A DNA stretch of 42,315 nt from DATKSS01 sp035533335 (GTDB lineage: Bacteria > Chloroflexota > Dormibacteria > Dormibacterales > Dormibacteraceae). Within the stretch, counting starts at the first letter, position 1, and each line of letters opens with the position of its first letter. The position numbers and the translations under genes are program-made. This document shows, in pieces, positions 7,359 to 13,926 of this stretch. The notes beneath the pieces were generated by a model, which made no database searches, was not told the origin of the DNA, and saw only the letters and a list, made by a program, of their open reading frames with translations. The DNA lies in the NCBI GenBank assembly GCA_035533335.1, contig DATLUC010000048.1, positions 1 to 42,315 on the forward strand, given 5' to 3'.

Positions 7359-8365
7359 AGCTTGCCCGCCATGTAGGTGATGAGGTCGATCATGCGGCAG
7401 CTGAAGCCCCACTCGTTGTCGTACCAGCTCACCACCTTGGCCCAGTCTCCCCCGAGCATCAAGGTGAGCGGCGCGTCGACGATCGACGAATGCGGGTTGC
7501 CCTTGAAGTCCGACGAAACGAGCTCCTCGTGGCTCACCGCGAGGACGCCCCGGAGCGCGCCGGCCGCGGCCTTGTCAAAGGCGGCCACGATTTCCTGGAC
7601 TGTGGTCGTCTTGGAGAGCTGCACGCTGAGGTCGATGACCGACACGTCAAGGACCGGGACGCGGAACGCCATGCCGGCGAACTTTCCGCTCAGCTCGGGC
7701 AGGACCTCTGCCACCGCCCGGTTGGCCCCGGTCGAAGCGGGGATGATGTTGTCGGCCGCCGCACGGGCGCGCCGGAGGTCCTTGTGCGGCAGGTCCTGAA
7801 GGCGCTGGTCCGACGTGTAGGCGTGGACCGTGGTCATCATCCCCCGCTCGATGCCGAACGAATCGTGCAGGACCTTGGCCACGGGCACGAGGCAGTTGGT
7901 CGTGCAGCTGGCGTTCGAGATGACGTTGTGCTTCTTGGGGTCGTACTGCTTGTGGTTGACGCCCATGACGACAGTGAAGTCCTGGTTGGTCGCCGGGGCC
8001 GAGATGATCACCTTCTTGGCGCCGCCCTTGTCGATGTGCACTCGCGCCTTGGTGGCATCCGTGAAGAGACCGGTTGACTCGACCACGACGTCGACGCCCA
8101 GGTCCTTCCAGGGCAGCTCGGCGGGGTCCTTGTGGCTGAGGAACTTGAACGATCGTCCGTCGACGCTGATCGAGTCCGCGGTGGCGCTGACGGCCGGGCC
8201 GAAGGTGCCCAGCGCGGTGTCGTGCTTCAGCAGGTGCGCGAAGGTCTTGGCTTCACCCAGGTCGTTGACCGCGACGATCTCGAAGTCCGGTTTCAGCTCA
8301 TGTGCAGCGCGGTAGATGTTGCGGCCGATTCGTCCGAACCCGTTTATCCCGACCCTGATGGCCAT
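7355..8365 (-). CDS. gap: Glyceraldehyde-3-phosphate dehydrogenase, type I
   Basis: Oxidises glyceraldehyde 3-phosphate to 1,3-bisphosphoglycerate with NAD. The 336-residue product has the GINGFGRIGRN dinucleotide motif at the N-terminus and the active-site Cys in ISNASCTTNCL. The substrate loop TTVHAYTSDQ and RRARAAADNIIP follow, and WYDNEWGFSCRM is near the C-terminus. The frame stays open to an ATG at 8383, but ATG 8365 gives the family N-terminus MAIRVGINGFGRIG and has GGAG nine bases upstream. It follows whiA by 45 bases and leads the glycolytic block. A TAACAT hexamer overlapping the whiA stop could provide a separate promoter with a leader of about 35 bases. Confidence 0.96.
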   Translation of the reverse strand: MAIRVGINGFGRIGRNIYRAAHELKPDFEIVAVNDLGEAKTFAHLLKHDTALGTFGPAVSATADSISVDGRSFKFLSHKDPAELPWKDLGVDVVVESTGLFTDATKARVHIDKGGAKKVIISAPATNQDFTVVMGVNHKQYDPKKHNVISNASCTTNCLVPVAKVLHDSFGIERGMMTTVHAYTSDQRLQDLPHKDLRRARAAADNIIPASTGANRAVAEVLPELSGKFAGMAFRVPVLDVSVIDLSVQLSKTTTVQEIVAAFDKAAAGALRGVLAVSHEELVSSDFKGNPHSSIVDAPLTLMLGGDWAKVVSWYDNEWGFSCRMIDLITYMAGKL

Positions 8366-8407
8366 CTGAGCACGCTCCTGCAACCGGCTGGGACTGCGAC
8401 CGGCCTT

Positions 8408-8413
8408 ATGTTA
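8408..8413 (-). promoter_or_regulatory. Candidate internal -10 box before gap
   Basis: TAACAT on the minus strand overlaps the whiA stop codon. It could drive gap and the downstream glycolytic genes independently of whiA. No clear -35 box is visible. Confidence 0.3.
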
Positions 8414-9349
8414 GGCGGAGCGGCGACCGTTCATGGCCGAGTGGCCGGCCGCACCATTCTGAGCGACGTCTCCGTTCGGATTCGCGAGCTCCTGCAGCCG
8501 CCGGAGGCGGTGGTTGACCGCGGACTTCGACAGGTTCATGCGGCCGGCCAGCTCGCCCAGGTTGAGCTGCGGGTTCGCGATGCGCCATCGGGCCATCTCG
8601 CGCAACGCGGGCGGTAGCCGGTCCAGGCGCCCGGCCGACTCCAGCCGCTCGATCGCAGCGGCCTGGCGAAGGCCCGAGCCGATCGTCTTGCCGATGTTCG
8701 CGGTCTCGAAGTTCAGCCGCCGGTTGACCTCGCCGCTCACCTCTCGCACGACCCTGACGTTCTCGTAGTCCATCACGGCGCGGCTCGCGCCCATCGTGGA
8801 AAGCAGCCTGACGATGGCATCGCCTTCCTTCACGTACACGACTGCCTGCCCGGCCCGTTCCATGGTCCCGACCCTGACCCCGACGTTTTCGGCGAGCTCC
8901 ACGATGGCCGACGCCCACGGTGCGGAAGGGGCCACGAACTCGAGGTGGTATCGCGAGCTGGGCGTGTTCACCGATCCGCAGCCCAGGAAGAGCCCGCGTA
9001 GCATCGCCTTGCGGTCGCAGGCTGCATCGGGGACGGCATGAGACGCCGACTGCGTGAAGGTGGGGACGAGACCCGGCGGGAGGGCGAGCTCGATGAAGAA
9101 CGACATGCGCTTGCGGGTCTTGACCGCCTGGTACTTGGCGTCCATGTGGTCCACCGCGCGGCCCAGCCTCACGACCTTACGGGCGACGGCGTTGCGGAGC
9201 AGCGAGAAGTAAGCCGAGCGTCCGCGCTGGCTGGCCAGCAAGCGGCCGCGTGAGCCGAAGTAGATGCCGAGCAGTTCGCTCAGCTGACAGCAGGGCCGCG
9301 CCGGCAATAGCCCCGCCATCTCGTTCTTGACGTCCGCCGAGAACGAAAT
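8411..9349 (-). CDS. whiA: WhiA-type DNA-binding regulator (probable ATT start)
   Basis: WhiA is a LAGLIDADG-like plus helix-turn-helix protein that controls sporulation in Streptomyces and division and chromosome functions in Bacillus. The body shows KAMLRGLFLGCGSVN (LAGLIDADG-derived) and a C-terminal helix-turn-helix (NLGELAGRMNLSKSAVNHRLRR, split over about residues 263-285). The first ATG (9319) removes ten conserved residues. Upstream in frame lies ISFSADVKNE, matching the family N-terminus SFxxxVKxEL, and its ATT codon has GGAGG eight bases upstream. There is no ATG, GTG or TTG in that stretch, so ATT 9349 is the likely start, giving 312 residues. The position before gap-pgk-tpiA is conserved in Gram-positive genomes. 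Confidence 0.93.
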   Translation of the reverse strand: MSFSADVKNEMAGLLPARPCCQLSELLGIYFGSRGRLLASQRGRSAYFSLLRNAVARKVVRLGRAVDHMDAKYQAVKTRKRMSFFIELALPPGLVPTFTQSASHAVPDAACDRKAMLRGLFLGCGSVNTPSSRYHLEFVAPSAPWASAIVELAENVGVRVGTMERAGQAVVYVKEGDAIVRLLSTMGASRAVMDYENVRVVREVSGEVNRRLNFETANIGKTIGSGLRQAAAIERLESAGRLDRLPPALREMARWRIANPQLNLGELAGRMNLSKSAVNHRLRRLQELANPNGDVAQNGAAGHSAMNGRRSA

Positions 9350-9367
9350 AGCGTTCCCCTCCAGGAA

Positions 9368-9379
9368 GGTTATTTAACC
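9368..9379. promoter_or_regulatory. Inverted repeat in the whiA leader
   Basis: GGTTATTTAACC pairs GGTTA with TAACC around two bases. It lies between the predicted whiA transcription start and the ribosome site, 18 bases before the ATT. It could be an operator or a small RNA hairpin near the ribosome site. It is also strikingly AT-rich for this window. Confidence 0.35.
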
Positions 9380-9394
9380 CTCCCCCCTCACTGC

Positions 9395-9400
9395 AGTCTA
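9395..9400 (-). promoter_or_regulatory. Candidate -10 box of whiA
   Basis: TAGACT on the minus strand. It is the same hexamer as before sodA, the DUF4190-like gene and the ABC transporter gene. The leader would be about 39 bases and carries GGAGG. The 156-base divergent gap to the E1-beta gene otherwise holds no gene that I can see. Confidence 0.4.
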
Positions 9401-9505
9401 ACGCGCGACCTGGTCCATCCAGTCGATGCAAAGAACAAACTTTTCTTGGCCCTCGACCGGGGATGGTGAGTCCATCTCGCGCTGCGGGCTCCGGCGCTGG
9501 ACAAT

Positions 9506-10498
9506 GTGCCTGTAATGACCGAGATGCGAATGATCGAGGCGGTTCGCGCGGCCATCGCCGAGGAGATGGAGCGTGACGATCGCGTGCTGGTCATGGGTGA
9601 GGACGTGGGTCGCAAAGGCGGCGTGTTCGGCGCGACGGACGGCCTCTACGCACGATTCGGCGAGGCCCGGGTGCTGGACACGCCGCTGGCCGAGTCGGGC
9701 ATCGTCGGGGTCGCGATCGGCGCAGCGCTGAACGGGCTGATCCCGATCGCTGAGATCCAGTTTGCGGATTTCATCCACCCTGCCTTCGACCAGATCGTGA
9801 GCGAGGCGGCGCGGACCCGCTACCGCTCCAACGGCGACTGGTCGGTCCCCATCGTTATCCGCGCCCCGTTTGGCGGCGGGGTGCACGGCGGGCTCTACCA
9901 TTCGCAGTCGATCGAGGCCTTCTACGCCCACGTGCCGGGCTTGAAGGTGGTCGTGCCGAGCATGCCGGCCGACGCCCACGGGCTGCTCAAGTCGGCGATC
10001 CGCGATCCCGACCCGGTCATCTTCCTCGAGCACAAGAAGGTGTACCGGCTGGTGGCCGAGGACGTCCCCGACGGAGACCACCTGGTGCCGATCGGCCCGG
10101 CCGTGATCAGGCGCCCCGGCACCAAGCTGAGCTGCTTCGCCTGGGGCCTCATGACCCACTACTGCCTCGAGGCCGCGAACTCGCTCGAGTCAGAAGGGGT
10201 CAGCGTGGAGGTGGTGGACCTGCGCACCCTGGCGCCGCTCGACCGCGAGACGATCCTCGAGTCGGTGCGCCGCACCGGCAAGGCCATGGTCGTGCACGAG
10301 GACAACCTCACCGGAGGCTTTGGCGCCGAGGTGGCGGCGATCATCTCCGAGCACGCTTTCGACAGCCTCGACGGACCCGTGCTGCGCGTGGCCGCTCCCG
10401 ACATCCCGGCCATGCCATTCAACGGGCCGCAGGAAGAGTTCTTCATGCCCAACCCGCAGAAGATCGCCGAGGCGATGAGAAAGCTTGCCGCGTACTAG
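9506..10498 (+). CDS. 2-oxoacid dehydrogenase E1 component, beta subunit
   Basis: Beta half of the thiamine-diphosphate-dependent E1 of a pyruvate or branched-chain 2-oxoacid dehydrogenase complex. The 330-residue product has MGEDVG near residue 30, then DTPLAESGIVGVAIGAAL, EIQFADFI and the RAPFGGGVHGG loop. VVDLRTLAPLD and HEDNLTGGFGAE mark the C-terminal transketolase domain. The E1-alpha, E2 and E3 genes are not adjacent: upstream is the divergent whiA and downstream an M24-type gene. Pyruvate and branched-chain forms cannot be told apart confidently. The GTG at 9506 is used; ATG 9515 is an alternative, nine bases after a GACAAT hexamer. The partner subunits must be encoded elsewhere for function. 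Confidence 0.92.
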   Translation: MPVMTEMRMIEAVRAAIAEEMERDDRVLVMGEDVGRKGGVFGATDGLYARFGEARVLDTPLAESGIVGVAIGAALNGLIPIAEIQFADFIHPAFDQIVSEAARTRYRSNGDWSVPIVIRAPFGGGVHGGLYHSQSIEAFYAHVPGLKVVVPSMPADAHGLLKSAIRDPDPVIFLEHKKVYRLVAEDVPDGDHLVPIGPAVIRRPGTKLSCFAWGLMTHYCLEAANSLESEGVSVEVVDLRTLAPLDRETILESVRRTGKAMVVHEDNLTGGFGAEVAAIISEHAFDSLDGPVLRVAAPDIPAMPFNGPQEEFFMPNPQKIAEAMRKLAAY

Positions 10499-10514
10499 GA
10501 AGGATGAGGCGGGA

Positions 10515-10604
10515 TCGGAGGAAGGCCCTCCCCAGCCCCTCGCTGCGCGGGGTACTTCCCCGCGAGCGGGGAAGGCTACGCCGGCCACCCCCCCACCTGC
10601 GGGG
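10515..10604. repeat. GC-rich palindromic repeat-like element
   Basis: Between the E1-beta stop and the M24 gene lies a run of nested inverted repeats. The best is 10555-10574, where CTTCCCCGC pairs with GCGGGGAAG around two bases. Just upstream CCCC and GGGG (10537-10553) flank another short hairpin. The style resembles dispersed palindromic elements that recur in many bacterial genomes. No second copy is present in this window, so repeat status is inferred from structure only. It reads through in frame with the M24 gene as a proline- and arginine-rich stretch. Confidence 0.4.
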
Positions 10605-11786
10605 ATGCTGCCGAGCATCACCGAGGCTGAGTACAGCAGGCGTCGCGAGTGCGTGGCCGCCGGCCTGGAGGCGGCCGGTCTCGACGCGATGTGCGTCTTC
10701 TACCCCGCCCGGGTCGCCTACCTGAGCGGCTTTCACCACATCCCCACGGAGCGCCCCATCGCGCTCGTCCTGGGGCGCCAGGGCCGATCAGCGCTGGTCG
10801 TGCCGGCGGTGGAGAAGGAGCACGCGGAAGCTTCGACGTCCGTGGACCAGGTGAACGTCTATTTCGAGTACCCGGGCGCCGAGCATCCGATGGAACGGGT
10901 CTGGTCGATCCTGTCCGAGATGAACGCACGGCCCCGGCGCACGGGCGCTGACCACGACGGCTACGTGCCTTACTGGGGCTACCGGGGGCCGCGGTTGAGC
11001 GACCTCACCGGACATGCGCCCATGGATGCGGAGCTGATCGTCGAGTCGCTGCGACGAGTCAAGTCCGCCGACGAGATCGCGTGCATCCAGCTCAGCTGCG
11101 ACTGGGCCGTGCGGGCTCATCACCGCATGCAAGCTGCCATCGAGGCCGGCAAGACCGAGATGGAGTGCTACTCGCCGGCGCAGAGCACGACGCTGTTCGA
11201 AATGGTCCACGAGATGCCGGGGTGGCGGCCCAAAGGCGCGGACAGCACCGGGTTGACGGCCATGTTCGTGGCGGGCCGGTCCACCGCCATGCCGCACGGG
11301 TTCGTCCAGGGCCACGGCATCCAGGCGGGCGACGTGCTGGTCAGTGGAGCAGGCGCCAACATCGACGGCTATCTCAGCGAGCTGGAGCGCACGATGATCG
11401 TCGGCGAGCCGACCGCCGAGCAGGTGCGCGCGTTCGAGGCGATGCTTGCCCTGCAGACTCGCGCGATCGAGGTCATGGCGCCTGGCGTTCCCGCCGGCGA
11501 GGTCGAGCTGGCGACGGTTCGCCTCGCCGAGGAGCTCGGGGTCTCCGGGAACCTGCGGCACCACGTGGGCCATTCGATCGGGCTCGAGGCCCACGAGGCG
11601 CCGTTCCTCGACCGCGGCGAGGAGGCGGTCCTGGAGCCGGGCATGGTCTTCACGATCGAGCCGGGCGTCTACTTCAAGGAGCTCGGCGGATTCCGGCACT
11701 CGGACACTGTGGTCGTGACCGACCAAGGCTGCCGGGTGATGACGGTCTACCCGCGCGAGTTGAAGGACTTGATCATCAAGCCGTGA
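10605..11786 (+). CDS. M24 (Xaa-Pro aminopeptidase/creatinase fold) family protein
   Basis: The 393-residue product has a creatinase-like N-terminal domain (YPARVAYLSGF near residue 35) and a C-terminal pita-bread domain. In true metallopeptidases of this fold five ligands bind two metals. Here only two are clear: the His in HHVGHSIGLEAHE (about 323) and the Glu in FTIEPGVYF (about 352). The first Asp aligns with Gly in VSGAGANIDGY, the second Asp is Glu in SELERT, and the last Glu aligns with Ser in RHSDT. So peptidase activity is uncertain; related lyases and hydrolases use this fold too. The frame is open from TTG 10485, but that adds a stretch read from the palindromic element, so ATG 10605 is preferred. 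The 3' end overlaps the convergent permease gene by 11 bases. Confidence 0.87.
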   Translation: MLPSITEAEYSRRRECVAAGLEAAGLDAMCVFYPARVAYLSGFHHIPTERPIALVLGRQGRSALVVPAVEKEHAEASTSVDQVNVYFEYPGAEHPMERVWSILSEMNARPRRTGADHDGYVPYWGYRGPRLSDLTGHAPMDAELIVESLRRVKSADEIACIQLSCDWAVRAHHRMQAAIEAGKTEMECYSPAQSTTLFEMVHEMPGWRPKGADSTGLTAMFVAGRSTAMPHGFVQGHGIQAGDVLVSGAGANIDGYLSELERTMIVGEPTAEQVRAFEAMLALQTRAIEVMAPGVPAGEVELATVRLAEELGVSGNLRHHVGHSIGLEAHEAPFLDRGEEAVLEPGMVFTIEPGVYFKELGGFRHSDTVVVTDQGCRVMTVYPRELKDLIIKP

Positions 11787-13641
11787 TCGATTCGGGCATC
11801 GGCCGCACCTTGCTGGTGAACATGTGCAGCACGACGATGCCGTCCGCCGAGTGTCGTCGGATGCGGTCGATCGCCATCGGCGGGAGCATGTCCTGGTCGT
11901 CGACCGTGACCACGGTTTCCCTGGGCGCCACCGTTCTCCAGACCTCGGCCACCATCTCACGAGGCAGGCTGCCCGGGACGTAGACGTACCGGCGGTTGGG
12001 AACGTCCTTGCGCGCCAGCCTCTCCGCCCTCGAAAAAGCGTCGTGCGCCGAGAAGTCCTTCAGGTAAGGGTCGCTGACCTCCAGCAGCTCGTGGTGCTGG
12101 TGGGGGTACCGGTTGCCGCGATACAGGAACACCGCCCCCCTGCCAGCCGCGACGCGTGACGCTTCGGCGATGACCGCCTCGGCGGCCAGCTGGTCGTGTG
12201 GCAGGATCACCAGCAGCTCGCCGGCCGCCGGCCGGCTGCCGAGCGCGCTGGCGATCGACTCCGCGGCGCGCTGAGGTCGAAACGGCACGGGGAAGACCGC
12301 CGGGCGCCGGCTGCGGTTGTAGCGATAGGTGGCCAGGCCGATGATCAGGCCGACCAACGTCAGCCCTCCGCCGAACTTGGTGGCGTCCGGCTTCTGGACC
12401 AGGTTGACCAACCAGGCCACGGTAACCAACAGGGTGGTGAGGACTCCGACTCCGAAGAAGGCAACCAGGCCCCCAGTCCATCGCTGGTACTCACGCCAGC
12501 GGACGACGTCGAGGCTCACGCAGGTCAGCACGAACGTGCCGAGCAGGCCGAAGGCGTACAGGTCACCGAGAAGGTTGAGATTGGCCTGGGCCGCGATGAT
12601 GATCACGACCGGCAGAGAGACGGCGGCGAGTACCGCCCAGTGCGGTGTCCCCCGTAAATGGTTGCGGTGCTCGAGCACGCGTGGGAGAAAGCCCATCCGC
12701 GTCAGCGCGATGAAGACGTGGTAAGCACCGATGATCGCCGTGTTGCTGGCGAAAACCAGGAGAAGCGAGCCGCTCACAGCCACGTAGTCGCCGAGGAAGC
12801 GCCCGGCCACATGGGCCCCCAGCAACGAGATGAACTGGTTCGGGTCTGCGTGGGCGTCCAGGAGGGTGGTTGACCAAAGGGTCAGCAGCGGGCTGGTGAT
12901 CGCCATGGTCACCACGACCGCGATCATCGCGCGCGAGGAGACGATGCGCCGCGGCTCGCGCATCGCCGGCGCGAGCTGCGCGATGCTCTCCAGACCTGAG
13001 AACGCAAGGAAGGCAGCGCCGTACCCCGTGAGAAAAACGACAGGCGTGATCACGGGCCCGGTCCTGACGGCCTCGAAGCTATGGACGATTCCGGCAGGAC
13101 CGAGGTAGAGGGCCGTCGCGAGCACCACCGCCGCCTGGCCGATGCCGGCCAATATCACGAAGATTGCGGTGGTCCGTGCGCTTTCCTTGATGCCGAGCAG
13201 GTTGAGAACGCCTAGGCCGATCAGGGCCGCGACGGTGGCCTGCGTCACCCAGGGGCTCACATAGGGGGCGACCAGCGCAAGGTAAAGCATTCCCGAAAGG
13301 GCACTGATGGCTGCGGTGAGGTAGTAGTCGACCATGATGAAAAGTCCGCCCAGCAAGCCCGCGAAAGGATGCAGAGCCTGCGAAGAGACGTTGACCACTC
13401 CTCCGCCTTCGGGGTAGCGCCAAGTGACCTCTGAGTACTTGACGCAAAGAAGGATGAAGACGAACAGCGTCATGAGCACGAAGATCGCCGAGCGGGGTCC
13501 GAAGTTGCCGTAGAGGATCCCCGGCACGTAGTAGATCGAGGTGCCTATATCGGCGAAGACGACGGCCCAGCACAGAAAGGCGCCGAGGTTCCCGCCGCGG
13601 ACCTTGATCCTGCGGCGGACTCGCGAGCCGGTTTCGCTCAC
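11776..13641 (-). CDS. APC-superfamily permease with C-terminal cytosolic domain
   Basis: A 621-residue membrane transporter with about twelve predicted helices up to residue 440, then a soluble tail of about 150 residues with a Rossmann-like pattern (ELLVILPHDQLAAEAV), as in universal-stress-like domains. Helix 1 carries ADIGTSIYYVPG, and the third segment has the WRYPEGGGVVNVSS motif followed by MVDYYLTAAISALSG. This layout resembles KimA, the proton-coupled potassium importer of Bacillus, as well as amino-acid permeases; substrate is therefore open. The GTG start overlaps the stop of the small upstream gene (GTGA), so the two are translationally coupled. A KdpED-like sensor pair lies 2.2 kb beyond the start, past the second permease, which makes a potassium role plausible but unproven. 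Confidence 0.88.
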   Translation of the reverse strand: MSETGSRVRRRIKVRGGNLGAFLCWAVVFADIGTSIYYVPGILYGNFGPRSAIFVLMTLFVFILLCVKYSEVTWRYPEGGGVVNVSSQALHPFAGLLGGLFIMVDYYLTAAISALSGMLYLALVAPYVSPWVTQATVAALIGLGVLNLLGIKESARTTAIFVILAGIGQAAVVLATALYLGPAGIVHSFEAVRTGPVITPVVFLTGYGAAFLAFSGLESIAQLAPAMREPRRIVSSRAMIAVVVTMAITSPLLTLWSTTLLDAHADPNQFISLLGAHVAGRFLGDYVAVSGSLLLVFASNTAIIGAYHVFIALTRMGFLPRVLEHRNHLRGTPHWAVLAAVSLPVVIIIAAQANLNLLGDLYAFGLLGTFVLTCVSLDVVRWREYQRWTGGLVAFFGVGVLTTLLVTVAWLVNLVQKPDATKFGGGLTLVGLIIGLATYRYNRSRRPAVFPVPFRPQRAAESIASALGSRPAAGELLVILPHDQLAAEAVIAEASRVAAGRGAVFLYRGNRYPHQHHELLEVSDPYLKDFSAHDAFSRAERLARKDVPNRRYVYVPGSLPREMVAEVWRTVAPRETVVTVDDQDMLPPMAIDRIRRHSADGIVVLHMFTSKVRPMPESITA

Positions 13642-13865
13642 TCCGGAAGACTGCTGCGCTGTTCGGCGAGGTATCGGCGAACGCTTTCGACCTCGGCGCG
13701 CAGCCGGCTGACCGCGCGTCGAGCCTCCCTGTCGTCCAGCTCCATGTATGTGATGGCCGCGAGGTAGATCTCCGCCCGCTCGAGCTGCCGGATCGCCGCA
13801 CGCAGGACGTGGCGGCGCTCGCTCGCAGTCCGGGTGTCCGGCATTTGCACGATCGCGTTGCGCAT
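13638..13865 (-). CDS. Small helical protein of unknown function
   Basis: A 75-residue product, rich in Arg, Glu and Ala, with no membrane segment or cysteine. The pattern suggests two long amphipathic helices (about residues 12-40 and 44-70), possibly a coiled coil. I do not recognise a family. Its ATG lies six bases after a TAGCGT hexamer with no Shine-Dalgarno site, so it should head a leaderless message. Its stop overlaps the permease start by four bases (GTGA), so it is probably made together with that permease. A role as an accessory or regulatory partner of the transporter is inference only. Confidence 0.75.
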   Translation of the reverse strand: MRNAIVQMPDTRTASERRHVLRAAIRQLERAEIYLAAITYMELDDREARRAVSRLRAEVESVRRYLAEQRSSLPE

Positions 13866-13877
13866 GGTTCCACGCTA
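13866..13877 (-). promoter_or_regulatory. Candidate -10 box of a leaderless promoter
   Basis: TAGCGT (13872-13877, minus strand), then six bases, then the ATG of the small helical protein. No ribosome site fits in the gap. This is one of the clearest examples in the window. Confidence 0.55.
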
Positions 13878-13913
13878 AGAGGGCAGCCGTGAGGTCTCCG
13901 TTGGGGCGGCCGC

Positions 13914-13919
13914 TACATC
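13914..13919 (+). promoter_or_regulatory. Candidate -10 box before the second permease
   Basis: TACATC lies seven bases before the ATG at 13927. It deviates from TAnnnT at the last base. The whole gap between the two divergent transcription units is only 61 bases. Confidence 0.3.
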
Positions 13920-13926
13920 CCTATGG

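Noticed and set aside
10485..10604. N-terminal extension of the M24 protein from TTG 10485
   Set aside because: The extra 40 residues come from a palindromic element and have no counterpart in the family; ATG 10605 gives a normal start.
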